From Gammaproteobacteria bacterium RIFOXYD12_FULL_61_37 (GTDB lineage: Bacteria > Pseudomonadota > Gammaproteobacteria > Chromatiales > Chromatiaceae): 57,117 nucleotides of DNA. The position numbers and the translations under genes are program-made. The stretch lies in the NCBI GenBank assembly GCA_001801995.1, contig MGZB01000033.1, positions 1 to 57,117 of the forward strand, written 5' to 3'. Below are positions 15,642-25,200 of this stretch, one piece after another. Each line of letters starts with the position of its first letter. Positions within the stretch are counted from its first letter, which is position 1. A model generated the notes under the pieces. The model worked only from the letters and a program-made list of their open reading frames with translations. It ran no database searches and was not told where the DNA came from.

Positions 15642-17540
15642 ATGACAACAAAGACCCCGTCCGGTGCGTCCGGGATGCCTGAGCATCGCGGCGCCACCCT
15701 CATCAAGGAACACATCGTCGAGGTCGTCAGCGACTCCGGCGAGGGCGCCCAGAAGTGCGGCCAGACCTTCGGCTCCATCAGCGGCAAGATGTCCAACGGC
15801 GTTTGGACCGTGGAGATCATCCCCGCCGAGATCCAACCCCCGGCCCGTTCCCCGGCCGGCGCCTCCGGCATCCGTATCCGCCTAGCCTCCAAGCGCGTGA
15901 CCAACATGGGCAACGAGGCCGATCTGGTGGTGGCCTTCAACGAGCAGGTGCTCTACTCCCGCATCGCCAGCGGCGCCTACAAGAAGGGCACCATCGTCCT
16001 GCTGGAGAACAAGTGGGCCGAGGACCCCCAGGAGTCGATCCGCAAGCAGTATGCGGCGGCGGTGAAGGAGTTTGCCGAGCACGGGCTCGTGGTGCATGAA
16101 GTCCCCATGGAGCTGGAGTGTCTCAAGCTGGTCAAGGACGCCCGCAAGGGCAAGAACATGTTCGTGCTGGGCATGCTCTGCCGGATTTACAGCCGCGACG
16201 CGGACAAGGCCCTGTCCGAGATCGCCGCCACCTTCAAGCGCAAGGGCGACAAGGTCATCAAGGTCAATCATGACCTCTTCCAGTCCGGCTACGACTACGC
16301 GGCCAGCCATGTCGGTTACCATTGGGAGATCCCGGCGGAGCAGGGCGACATCGGCCCCACCGTGGTCACCAACGGCAACACGGCCATCGGCCTGGGCGTC
16401 ATGGCATCGGGCATGGAGGTGGTCTCCATGTACCCCATCACCCCCGCCACCTCCGCCACACACTACATCGCCGACATCTTCCATCAGGCCGGTGGCTTCA
16501 TCCACCAGGCCGAGGACGAGATCGCGGCGGCGGCTTACGCCATCGGCGCCTCCTATGCGGGCAAGACCGCCTGCACCATCACCTCCGGCCCCGGCATGGC
16601 CCTCAAGACCGAGTTGATGGGCCTGGCCGTCATGGCCGAGATCCCCCTGGTCATCGTGGATGTGCAGCGCGGCGGTCCCTCCACCGGTCTGCCCACCAAG
16701 GTGGAACAGGGCGATCTGCTTTCCACCCTCCATGGCATGCCGGGCGACGCCCCCAAGATCATCATCGCCCCCGCCACCATCGAGGAGTGTTTCCACTTCA
16801 TGATCCTGGCGCGCAAGCTGGCCGAGGCCTTCCGCAGCCCGGTCTTCGTGCTCTCCGACGCCAACCTGGCCACCGGCGTGCAGCCCTGGGCCCGCCCCGT
16901 CCTGAGCGAGGAGTGGCTGGCAGCCCCCATCGACCAGAGCGCCTGGGACAGCAACGTCCCCGCCTACGACTGGGACGAAAAGACCGGCCTCTCCCAGCGG
17001 CCGATCCCCGGCCAGCGCGGCGGTGAATACGTCCTGACCGGCCTGTCGCACACCAACCGCTCCAAGGTGGCCTACGACTCGGACACCAACCAGATCTCCA
17101 GCGAACTCCGCAGCCGCAAACTGGCGGCCCTGGCCCAGACCCTGAAGTCACCCGAGATCTACGGTGAAGAAAGCGGTGACCTGCTGGTGGTCGGCTGGGG
17201 CTCCACCAAGGGCGCCATCGAAGAGGCCGTGGACCTGCTGCGTGAGAAGGGCCACAGGGTCTCCTCCATCCATCCCCGTTTCCTCTCCCCCATGGAGCCG
17301 GGCCTGAAGGAGATCTTCTCCCGCTTCAAGCGGGTGATGACGGTGGAGATCAACTACAGCGACAAGCTGGGCGATCCCCTGATCACCGAAGAGACCCGCC
17401 GCTACGCCCAGCTTGCTGGTCTATTGCGCGCCAAGACCCTGGTGGATGTGGATTGCTGGTCCGTGGTCTATGGCCACCCCATGCAGCCCGGCCTGATCTA
17501 CAACGAACTTGAACAGCGCCTGCATGCGCTGAATAAGTAA
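15642..17540 (+). CDS. korA: 2-oxoglutarate:ferredoxin oxidoreductase, fused gamma-alpha subunit
   Basis: Together with KorB it interconverts 2-oxoglutarate and succinyl-CoA + CO2 using ferredoxin; in a reductive TCA cycle it fixes CO2. The first ~200 of 632 residues are the gamma domain. The rest is the alpha domain, with GNTAIGLGVMASG followed by MYPITPATSATH and the EDEIAAAAYAIGASYAGK segment. The gamma-alpha order and length fit the two-subunit Kor type known from Azoarcus, Magnetococcus and actinobacteria. GAGG precedes the start. It is followed 11 bases later by korB. The 2-oxoglutarate assignment rests on resemblance; related 2-oxoacids cannot be excluded. Confidence 0.9.
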   Translation: MTTKTPSGASGMPEHRGATLIKEHIVEVVSDSGEGAQKCGQTFGSISGKMSNGVWTVEIIPAEIQPPARSPAGASGIRIRLASKRVTNMGNEADLVVAFNEQVLYSRIASGAYKKGTIVLLENKWAEDPQESIRKQYAAAVKEFAEHGLVVHEVPMELECLKLVKDARKGKNMFVLGMLCRIYSRDADKALSEIAATFKRKGDKVIKVNHDLFQSGYDYAASHVGYHWEIPAEQGDIGPTVVTNGNTAIGLGVMASGMEVVSMYPITPATSATHYIADIFHQAGGFIHQAEDEIAAAAYAIGASYAGKTACTITSGPGMALKTELMGLAVMAEIPLVIVDVQRGGPSTGLPTKVEQGDLLSTLHGMPGDAPKIIIAPATIEECFHFMILARKLAEAFRSPVFVLSDANLATGVQPWARPVLSEEWLAAPIDQSAWDSNVPAYDWDEKTGLSQRPIPGQRGGEYVLTGLSHTNRSKVAYDSDTNQISSELRSRKLAALAQTLKSPEIYGEESGDLLVVGWGSTKGAIEEAVDLLREKGHRVSSIHPRFLSPMEPGLKEIFSRFKRVMTVEINYSDKLGDPLITEETRRYAQLAGLLRAKTLVDVDCWSVVYGHPMQPGLIYNELEQRLHALNK

Positions 17541-17551
17541 AGGAGACTTAA

Positions 17552-18505
17552 ATGTTTGGCTTGAAAGCAGATTGGTCACTCGAAGTCTTCGATCGCTATT
17601 TCACCCTGGGCGACTACGCCGGCGGTGAAGCCCGCTGGTGCCCCGGTTGCGGCGACTTCGCCGTGCTCAACACCGTCCACCGCGTCCTGCACGACGCCCA
17701 ATTGCCGCCGGAGAGGACCGTTGCCGTATCCGGCATCGGCTGCTCCAGCCGCCTGCCCCACTACATGGGCACCTACGGTTTCCACGGCCTGCACGGACGC
17801 GCCCTGCCCATCGCCAGCGGCATCAAGTCCCGCCGTCCCGACCTGGATGTCTGGGTCGCCACCGGCGACGGCGACTGCTTCTCCATCGGCGCCGGCCACT
17901 GGATACACGCCATCCGCTACAACGTGGACATGGTGGTGCTGGTGTTCGATAACGCCATCTACGGCCTGACCAAGAAGCAGACCTCGCCCACCAGCCCCAC
18001 GGGCCTGAGCACCAACACCCACCCGAAGGGCGCGCCGCTGCCGGCGATGAATCCCCTGACCATCACATTGGGGATCACCAACGTCTCCTTCGTGGCCCAG
18101 TGCGTGGACTGGAACCCGCCCCACATGTACGAGACCATCAAAAAGGCCCACAAACACCGGGGTACCAGCTTCGTGCGCATCATCCAGCGCTGCCCGGTCT
18201 TCTCGCCCGATGTCTGCAAACCCCTGCAAGAAGACAGCAGCCGCATGCTGCTCCTGACCCACGAGAACGGCATCCCCGCCGACGACAGCGTCCGGCGCGT
18301 CTTCAAGGAACAGCGCGAGCACGACCCCGGCGACTGGGCGGCGGCCATGTCCATCGCCCGTGACACGAGCAAGATCCCCATCGGCCTGCTCTATCACGAC
18401 CCCGATGCCCCCGTGTATGACGACCTCTCCTCGCGCGGCCTGGAAGCGACCGGCGCGGAAAAGATCGCCGCAGTGAACAAGGCGCTGGACGCCTTCGCCA
18501 TCTAA
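17552..18505 (+). CDS. korB: 2-oxoglutarate:ferredoxin oxidoreductase, beta (TPP) subunit
   Basis: TPP-binding partner of KorA. The 317-residue protein shows the family signatures WCPGCGDFAV (Cys ligands of the cluster), GIGCSSRLPHYM, and the TPP/Mg site GDGDCFSIGAGH followed by DNAIYGLTKKQTSPTS. AGGAGA lies 6 bases before the start. No KorC/KorD ferredoxin subunits follow, so electrons must pass to a separate carrier, for instance one of the many Fe-S proteins in this run. Confidence 0.93.
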   Translation: MFGLKADWSLEVFDRYFTLGDYAGGEARWCPGCGDFAVLNTVHRVLHDAQLPPERTVAVSGIGCSSRLPHYMGTYGFHGLHGRALPIASGIKSRRPDLDVWVATGDGDCFSIGAGHWIHAIRYNVDMVVLVFDNAIYGLTKKQTSPTSPTGLSTNTHPKGAPLPAMNPLTITLGITNVSFVAQCVDWNPPHMYETIKKAHKHRGTSFVRIIQRCPVFSPDVCKPLQEDSSRMLLLTHENGIPADDSVRRVFKEQREHDPGDWAAAMSIARDTSKIPIGLLYHDPDAPVYDDLSSRGLEATGAEKIAAVNKALDAFAI

Positions 18506-18526
18506 CCCAGGACGAAACGGCACGAC

Positions 18527-18861
18527 CATGAACCTAGAAACCTCTTTTCAACCGCAAAGGACGCAAAGAACGCTAAGGAAAACAACCCGATGCCTTTATC
18601 TTTGTTCCTTGCCTATCCGGTTGATTGCCAATTCGGTGAGTCGATGCCATGCGTCGGCCTGTAGGTCGGCCTTCAGGCCGACGGGCGCCGCTATCGGCCT
18701 GAAGGCCGACCTACAGCCAGCAGACTACGAAGCTCAAAATCCTGCATGGTTGGCAATCAACCTGATAGGCAAGCTTTGTTCCTACCTTCCTGGTCAGGGG
18801 CGAAACCTGGACAAGCCAATAAATTCCTTCGCGGCCTTTGCGGTTAAATGAGGAGATTAGG
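18527..18861 (+). repeat. Composite element G, long copy 1, ending at the RBS of the next gene
   Basis: The left end (CTCTTTTCAACCGCAAAGGA and following) and the 73-base right end (18789-18861) match the element at 28384-28610; the right ends differ at only about five positions. The right end includes the inverted arm CTTTGCGGTTAA and the Shine-Dalgarno AGGAG used by the following gene. A palindromic repeat of family C (18661-18714) is nested in the middle. No open frame of interest lies inside. Confidence 0.8.
18661..18714. repeat. Palindromic repeat C, long variant, nested in element G
   Basis: GTAGGTCGGCCTTCAGGCCG and a near-perfect inverted copy form a 54-base palindrome. It is related to the 46-base copies at 26115-26160 and 26997-27042. 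Confidence 0.8.
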
Positions 18862-21381
18862 ATGAAGAAAGTCACAGCCCTCACAGACCGCGCCCTGCCG
18901 GCGCTCCCGGCGGCCATCCGCGACGCGGAGGCCAGCAAGGAGGCCATGCGCAACCTGCGCCATTTCCACCTGGGAAATCCGCAGGCACGCGCCCTGTTGC
19001 AGCCCGCCGGGGAGGATAGTCTCCCCGCCCTGCTGGCCCCTTTCCGCGACAGCTCCCGGCTGCGTTTCGACTATCCCCTGTTCCTCCGCCCGGCCCCGGC
19101 GGGGAGCGAGAGAATGACCCCGGAACAGTTGGCGGTGCCCCTGTCCCAGGCCCTCCGGGAGGCGGCGGAGGCGGTCGACGACGCACAGGGAGGTGCTAGT
19201 GTCGCGGGAGGCAGGAAGCCGGAAGCGACCGCGGCCCGGATACTCTTGGACAATCTGCCCTGGATGGAACGCGAGCTGCGCCACCGCCTGGAGGAACAGG
19301 AGGGTCCGGTTGCCGCCGCGCCCCTGCTGGCCGAGAGCTGCAAGAACCTGGCCGCGCACCTGAACCTCGACCCCGAGAACACCGCCAGACTGGTGGCGGA
19401 CCTGGACAGGATGCGGGCGGCCCTGCCTGCCAGCGGCATGCTCCTGGGCTATGGCCGCTACCCGGCCATCCACCTGCTGATCCACAGCATCCGCAACCTG
19501 CTGCTCAGCCGCCAGGCCCGGTTCCGTGAGGAGACCGGCGATGCGATCCAGGGATTGCGCCGTCTGCTGGACGTGGAGAAGGAGAAGTCGGCCGAGGCCA
19601 CCTCTGCGGCCAAGCTGGCCGCCGGCATCGGCGGCGCCGGTTCCCTGCTGAATCCGGAGGCACTGTCCGGCATGATGGAACACCGCCGGGGTTCGGTCAG
19701 CATGCCGGAGCAGCGCCAGAGGCGCATCACGGAGGCCCTGGCCACCCTCGAATCCTTTCAGGATGGCCAGACCCTGGTCCATCTGGTCCATTCGGGCCGG
19801 CTCACCGAGGAGACCTGGCTGGCGCGGACCCAAGGGCTGGAACCTGTGATGGACGCAGATCCCAGCGAGCGGGCGACCGCCCTCTTCGACCGGGAAGCCG
19901 GACGCCTAGCCAAGGTTTTTGCCGCCGCGCGCATCGCCCGTCTCGAAATCGACAACATCTACGACAGCGCCATCCACGATCCCTGGTTCGCCGGTTTTGG
20001 CTGGGAGGCCTTCTCCAAGGACGAGCTGCAACTGGTGCCGGCCGTGATCGCCCTGGAAGACAGCAACCGCCTCGCGGGCGAGGGCATGGCCTCTTTCTCG
20101 CGGCTGCTGAGTTCCGGCCGTCCGGTGCAGATCCTGGCCCGTGTACTGGCCCACAACAACCCCGGCCGCCGCGAGGGCGAGGGTCCCTTCCAGAGCTTCC
20201 GCACCGAACTGGGCTACCTGGGGATCGGCCACCGGCAGGCCTTCATCGCCCAGACCTCGGCGGCGCGCCACAATCATTTGATCAGCGGCTTCCTGGATGC
20301 CCTGAACGCCACCCGCACCAGCCTCCATCTGATCAACACCGGCCTCAAGACCGCCGGGCGCCAGATCGCCCTGAACGCCTGGCTGGTGGCCGGCGCCGCC
20401 CTGGAAGGCCGCGTCCATCCCTTCTTCCGGGTCAACCCTGGCCGGGGCGACTCCTTCGCGGAGCGCATGGACTTCGAGGGCAATCCCCAGCCCGGCGAGG
20501 ACTGGCCCCTCCACACCTTCAACTACCAGGACGAAGACAACCAGGTGGTGGAGACCCGGCTGGCCTTCACCTTCGCCGATTACGCCCTGCTCCTGCCGGA
20601 GCTGAGGGACGAGCACTTCGTCTCGGTGCCGCCCCAGTGCGAATCGAATGATCTGGTCCCCCTGGCCGGTTACCTCCAGAAATCCCAGGCAGAGTCGCCC
20701 AATTACGTCCCGTTCGTCTGGGCCGTGGACAAGGAGGGCACGTTGCGCCGGCTGGTGGTCTCTCGCACATTGGTCCACGCCTGCCGCGACCGTCTCAACT
20801 ACTGGCATGCCTTGCAGGAGATGGCGGGAGTCCGCAACCGCTACGTGGAACTGGCCATCGAAAAGGCCCAGGCCGAGATCCAGGCAGCCGCCGACGCCCG
20901 TATCGCCGAATACGAGGCCAGGCACGAACAGGAACTGGCCGATGCCCGCTCCGAGGCAGCCGGTGAAGTCATGGGGCGCCTGACCGATGTCCTGCTGGGA
21001 ATGGACCTCAGTGTCCAGGGAGGCAGGATGCCGGGGGCGGCCACGGTCGCACGCCCTGCCGCCAAACCCAAGGCGGAGGCCGTCGTGGAGGCAGCCGCAG
21101 CCCCGGCTGCGGTCGAGGAGGAACCGGCCGGCTTCGACGAGCCCTGGATCGACACCCCCCTCTGCACCAGTTGCAACGACTGCATGAAGGTCAATCCGCT
21201 GATGTTCGTCTACAACGACACCAAGCAGGCGGTCCTCGGCGACTTCAAGTCCGGGACCTTCGCCCAGATGGTCGAGGCGGCGTCGCTCTGTCCCTCCAAG
21301 TGCATCCACCCCGGCAAGCCCTGGAACCCCGGCGAGCCGGGCCTGGAGGAGTTGCAGCAGCGGGCGGCGGGGTACAACTAG
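18862..21381 (+). CDS. Degenerate PFOR-like protein with terminal ferredoxin domain
   Basis: This 839-residue protein aligns by eye with the C-terminal half of the long PFOR at 2827. The proximal-cluster motif GHGACRGCGE is replaced by LGYGRYPA, and the TPP motif GDGATYD by EDSNRLAGEG, so it cannot be an ordinary PFOR. It keeps the post-TPP helical extension (LNYWHALQEMAG) and a terminal Fe-S domain (CTSCNDC near residue 768, later CPSKC). It is probably a structural or electron-transfer subunit tied to Kor or Rnf; function unknown. Two in-frame copies of dispersed repeat A lie at residues about 109-123 and 714-727. The ATG at 18862 is chosen because AGGAG lies 6 bases before it; both lie at the end of element G. 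Confidence 0.8.
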   Translation: MKKVTALTDRALPALPAAIRDAEASKEAMRNLRHFHLGNPQARALLQPAGEDSLPALLAPFRDSSRLRFDYPLFLRPAPAGSERMTPEQLAVPLSQALREAAEAVDDAQGGASVAGGRKPEATAARILLDNLPWMERELRHRLEEQEGPVAAAPLLAESCKNLAAHLNLDPENTARLVADLDRMRAALPASGMLLGYGRYPAIHLLIHSIRNLLLSRQARFREETGDAIQGLRRLLDVEKEKSAEATSAAKLAAGIGGAGSLLNPEALSGMMEHRRGSVSMPEQRQRRITEALATLESFQDGQTLVHLVHSGRLTEETWLARTQGLEPVMDADPSERATALFDREAGRLAKVFAAARIARLEIDNIYDSAIHDPWFAGFGWEAFSKDELQLVPAVIALEDSNRLAGEGMASFSRLLSSGRPVQILARVLAHNNPGRREGEGPFQSFRTELGYLGIGHRQAFIAQTSAARHNHLISGFLDALNATRTSLHLINTGLKTAGRQIALNAWLVAGAALEGRVHPFFRVNPGRGDSFAERMDFEGNPQPGEDWPLHTFNYQDEDNQVVETRLAFTFADYALLLPELRDEHFVSVPPQCESNDLVPLAGYLQKSQAESPNYVPFVWAVDKEGTLRRLVVSRTLVHACRDRLNYWHALQEMAGVRNRYVELAIEKAQAEIQAAADARIAEYEARHEQELADARSEAAGEVMGRLTDVLLGMDLSVQGGRMPGAATVARPAAKPKAEAVVEAAAAPAAVEEEPAGFDEPWIDTPLCTSCNDCMKVNPLMFVYNDTKQAVLGDFKSGTFAQMVEAASLCPSKCIHPGKPWNPGEPGLEELQQRAAGYN
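19187..19230 (+). repeat. In-frame dispersed repeat A, copy 2
   Basis: Contains CTAGTGTCGCGGGAGGCAGG and CCGGAAGCGACC and is read as ASVAGGRKPEAT within the degenerate PFOR-like protein, in the same reading frame as copy 1. Confidence 0.85.
21003..21042 (+). repeat. In-frame dispersed repeat A, copy 3 (diverged)
   Basis: GGAGGCAGGATGCCGGGGGC with a diverged left part (CAGTGTCCA). It is read as LSVQGGRMPGAA at the start of the linker before the terminal ferredoxin domain. Confidence 0.7.
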
Positions 21382-21428
21382 AGAGGCTTGAGGCTGTTCC
21401 TAAAGCCTAATTACCGAGTGTTGTAACT

Positions 21429-22226
21429 ATGATCAGCTTTTTGATTGCCATCGGGATCATGATCGGCGTCACCTTCTTCTTCGGGGTACTGCTGGCCATG
21501 GCCTATCGCCTGCTCCGGGTGGAGGAAGACCCCCGCGTCAGCGCGACCGAGGGGATGCTGCCGGGGACCAACTGCGGTGCCTGCGGCCAGCCCGGCTGCG
21601 CGGGCTTCGCCCAGGCCGTGGTGAACGGTGAGATCCAGCCCAGCAAGTGTTCCGTGGCCAGTCCGGACGTGGTCGATGAGATCGCCCAATTCCTCGGCGT
21701 GGACGCGGGCGAGGCGGAGAAGCGCGTCGCCCGGCTCCATTGCGCCGGCGGCAAGGCCCAGGCCCATCAGATCGCCGAATACCACGGCTTCGAGAGCTGC
21801 CGGGCGGCCTCCGTGGTCTCGGGCGGCGGCAAGGGCTGCTCCTGGGGCTGCCTGGGTCTGGCCGACTGCAAGGTCGCCTGCACCTTCGACGCCATCGCCA
21901 TGAACGCCAACGGCCTGCCGGCCGTGGACGCGGACAAATGCACCGCCTGCGGCGACTGTGTCGAGGCCTGCCCCAAGGACCTGTTCGAGCTGCTGCCCGT
22001 CAACCAGCGGCTCCTGGTGCAGTGCAAGAGCGCCCTCAGCGGCGAGGCGGCCACGGCCCTCTGTTCCGTGGCCTGCGACGCCTGCGGCCGCTGCGCCGCC
22101 GACGCGGTGCCGGGACTGATCGAGATGCGCGACAACCTGCCCCGCATCGACTACCAGTCCGGCCTCACCGCCACCCGCGCCGTGACGGCCCGCTGCCCCA
22201 CCGGGGCGATCCGGTGGATTGAATGA
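21429..22226 (+). CDS. rnfB: Rnf complex ferredoxin-type subunit RnfB (long form)
   Basis: Peripheral subunit that accepts or gives ferredoxin electrons in the Rnf complex. The 265-residue protein has one N-terminal membrane segment (about 2-25) and the GTNCGACGQPGC...C cluster domain. A CxxxCxxxxxCxxxC cluster (GCSWGCLGLADCKVAC) and CTACGDCVEACP follow, and then a further Cys-rich stretch (CSVACDACGRC...RCPTGAI). This matches the long RnfB of anaerobes and Chlorobi-like bacteria more than the short enterobacterial/Rhodobacter form. It lies upstream of, and apart from, rnfCDGEA, split from it by a PFOR-like gene. Confidence 0.95.
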   Translation: MISFLIAIGIMIGVTFFFGVLLAMAYRLLRVEEDPRVSATEGMLPGTNCGACGQPGCAGFAQAVVNGEIQPSKCSVASPDVVDEIAQFLGVDAGEAEKRVARLHCAGGKAQAHQIAEYHGFESCRAASVVSGGGKGCSWGCLGLADCKVACTFDAIAMNANGLPAVDADKCTACGDCVEACPKDLFELLPVNQRLLVQCKSALSGEAATALCSVACDACGRCAADAVPGLIEMRDNLPRIDYQSGLTATRAVTARCPTGAIRWIE

Positions 22227-22255
22227 GTAGGGGCGGGTTTCAAACCCGCCCCTAC
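22227..22255. repeat. Perfect palindrome directly after rnfB
   Basis: GTAGGGGCGGGTTT-C-AAACCCGCCCCTAC: a 14-bp perfect inverted repeat that starts on the base after the rnfB stop codon. No T-run follows, so it is more a REP-like mRNA stabiliser or attenuator than a full terminator. Confidence 0.85.
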
Positions 22256-22298
22256 ATGATTTTCACGGTAAACCCTTTGCGGCTTGGATTAATACTTC

Positions 22299-25200
22299 AT
22301 GAGCACGACCAACAAACTCGCTATTCGACTCTACCGCCGCCTCTTCGGCGTTCCGGCCATGGCCGCCTTGGGGGCGGGGGAAGGGGCCGTCGTGATGGAC
22401 GGCAACTGCGCCGTCGCCGCGACCGAGGCGGCCTTGGCCGATGCCATCGCCCTCGGCGGCAGTCCTTCGGCCCTGGCCGCCGAGCTGACTTGGCGGGAGA
22501 GCGGCAATCACAACTGCTTCGGCGGAACCCTCCACGCCCTCGCGGCCGAGGGGCCGCGCGGCGCGCTGGCAGCGGCCATCGGCCAGGCCATGAGCGGCTG
22601 CCGCGCCACCCTCTTCCTCGCCGGGGCCGATCTGGCCGGGGGCCTGGACCTGTTGCGTAGCGCCGCCGGGCGCCGCCTCCCCCTCGTGGCCCATCTGATC
22701 AACCGCGCCCTGCCCGCCCAGGGCGAGGCCCAGGGCAGCGGCCACGAGGCCCTGCACCTGGCCGCCGAGAGCGGCTGCCTGGTGATGATCGCCGCCAACG
22801 TGCAGGAGGCGGTCGATTTCACCCTGATCGCCCGCAAGGCCGCCGAGCTGGCCCTGGTCCCCGCCCTGGTGGCCATGGATTACGAGGACACGGCCCTGGC
22901 GGCCCAGGATGTCCGCCTCCCCTCGGTGGAGCTGATCCAGCGCTATCTGGGCATGGCCGATGGTGAAATCGCAGCCCCCACCCCGGCCCAGGAGCTGCTG
23001 TACGGCAAGCAGCGCCGGCGCATGCCGCGCTCCCACGACCCCGACGCCCCCCTGCTGCAAGGGGCCGTCCAGGACAGCCGTTCCTTCGCCCTGGGGGCCA
23101 TGGCGGGCGCGCCCTTCTTCGACGGCCATTTCGACGCCATCCTGCAAGGTGCCTTCGACGAGTTCGCCGGGCTGACGGGCCGCCGTTACAACGCTGTCTC
23201 GGCCCACCGCGTCGCCGACGCCGACCGGCTGCTCCTGGCCCAAGGCAGCGCCGTCGAGGCCGCCAAGGCCCTGGCCGATCAGCTCTCCCTCAACCGCAAG
23301 GAGCGCCTGGGCGTGGTGGGCATCCACTGCCTGCGTCCCTTCCCCGGCGCCGCCTTGACCAGCCTCCTGGCGGGCAAGCGCTGGGTGGCGGTGATGGAGC
23401 GCCTGGCCGCGCCCCTCGACGCCACGCCGCCCCTGCTGCGCGAGCTGCGCAACGCCTTCGATTGCGCCCTGGACAACAAACGTTTCGGCGCGGAGACCCA
23501 CCCCGGTTACCCGGCCCTGGAGGAGCGGCAGCGCCCCCGTCTGCAATCGGTAATCTATGGGGTCGGCGGCCTGCCGCTGACCGGACCGGACCTGCTGGCG
23601 CTGGTCGAGCGTGTCGAAAAGACCCCCGCCCCCACCCTTTACCTGGGTATGGGCTTCCACGCCAACCTGCCGGAACACCCCAAGCGCCAGGTGATGCTGG
23701 ATCAGTTGCGCCGCGCCTATCCCCGGATCGCCAGCCTGGGCGTGACTTCAAACAGACTGACGGCCACTTCCAAAGGCAGGCTCGCCCTGGCCTTCCGCCA
23801 CTCCGGCGATGCCGCCGGCCGGCTGCTCTGCGCGGGGGCGGGCGGCCTGCTGCAACGCCTGCAAGGGGGCTCCCTGCGTTCCAAACCGGGGCTCGACGGG
23901 GACGGCTGGCAGTCCTGCAACACCGACCTGCTGCTGCACAGCACCACAGGTCTTGGGGTCTGCGACGAATCCAACCTCGCCGATGCCCTGTTGCTGAACG
24001 GCGCCGCCAGCCTCCAGGGGATCGACCTGAACAAGGCCGTCCGCCCCGGCGCCTTGCTCCTCTTCGCCGGCTTCGATGCCGCCGCCGCACCCCTGGCCGG
24101 CCTGAGCGCCGCCAACCGGGATGCGGTCAAGCGCCTGGGGCTCAAGCCCTATCTCCTCCCGTCCCTGGATGCCGGGCTGGAAGACACGAGTGCCTGGCTG
24201 ACCGGTGGCCTCTTCGGCGCCCTGGCCGGGGCCGAGGTCCTGGACCTCTCACCCCGCAAGGCCGCCACGGCCTGGAAGGAGGGCCTGGCCGCCCTCCCGG
24301 ACCGGGAACAGGAACAGATCGCCGAGCGCTTCAAGACCGCCATGGAGTCCGTCCAGCCCCTGACTCTGGAGGGATCGGCCGCTCAACCCACCGCTGCCGC
24401 CTGGAGCGACGAGCCGCCCATCGCGGTGCGCCACCTGGGCGGTAACGGGGACACGAACGAGAGCCTGCCCCGCTTCTGGGACCAGGTGGGCGTCCTTTAC
24501 CGTGACGGCGAGGGACAGCAACTGACCGCCGACCCCTACCTGGCGACCGGCTCGGTCCCGCCCCTGAGCGCCACCTTCCAGGACCACAGCAGTCGTAACG
24601 CCCTGGGCATCCGCTTCGATGGCGAATGCTGCACCGGTTGCGGCGACTGCTTTGCCGTCTGCCCCGATAGCGCCATCGGCGTGAGCGCCGTCACCCCGGT
24701 CCGCCTGATCGAGACCGCCATCGGCTTCACCGCGGCCGATGCCCTGCGGCCCCTGGCCGGCAAGCTGGGCGCCCGCATCAATGCCATGGCCCGCAAGGGC
24801 GAGTTCAGGAGCGCCAGCGCCGCCGACCTGCTGGGCGAGGCCTGGGCCTGGATGCAGGCGAAGGCCCCCCTGCCCGAGGAGCGCCGCGTCAACGTGGAGA
24901 CCGCTCTGGGCTGGGTCCGCGACTGGCTGGGCGCGCTGCCCCTGGTGGTGACCGAGGCCCTCTTCCATGATGGCGAGAAGGCGAGAAAGGACGGCGGCGA
25001 GCTGCTCAGCCTGGCGATCAACCCGGACGCCTGCAAGGGCTGCGGACTCTGCGTCGCCCAATGCGGCGAAGGGGCGCTGGTCCCCGCCCCCTGGAACCCG
25101 GCCGAGGCCAAGGGCCTCTGGCGCGTCTGGGAACGGACCCCGGACACCGCCTCCGAGACCATCGAGCGCCTCAGCCGCGAGGGCCGCCTCGACGGCCTGT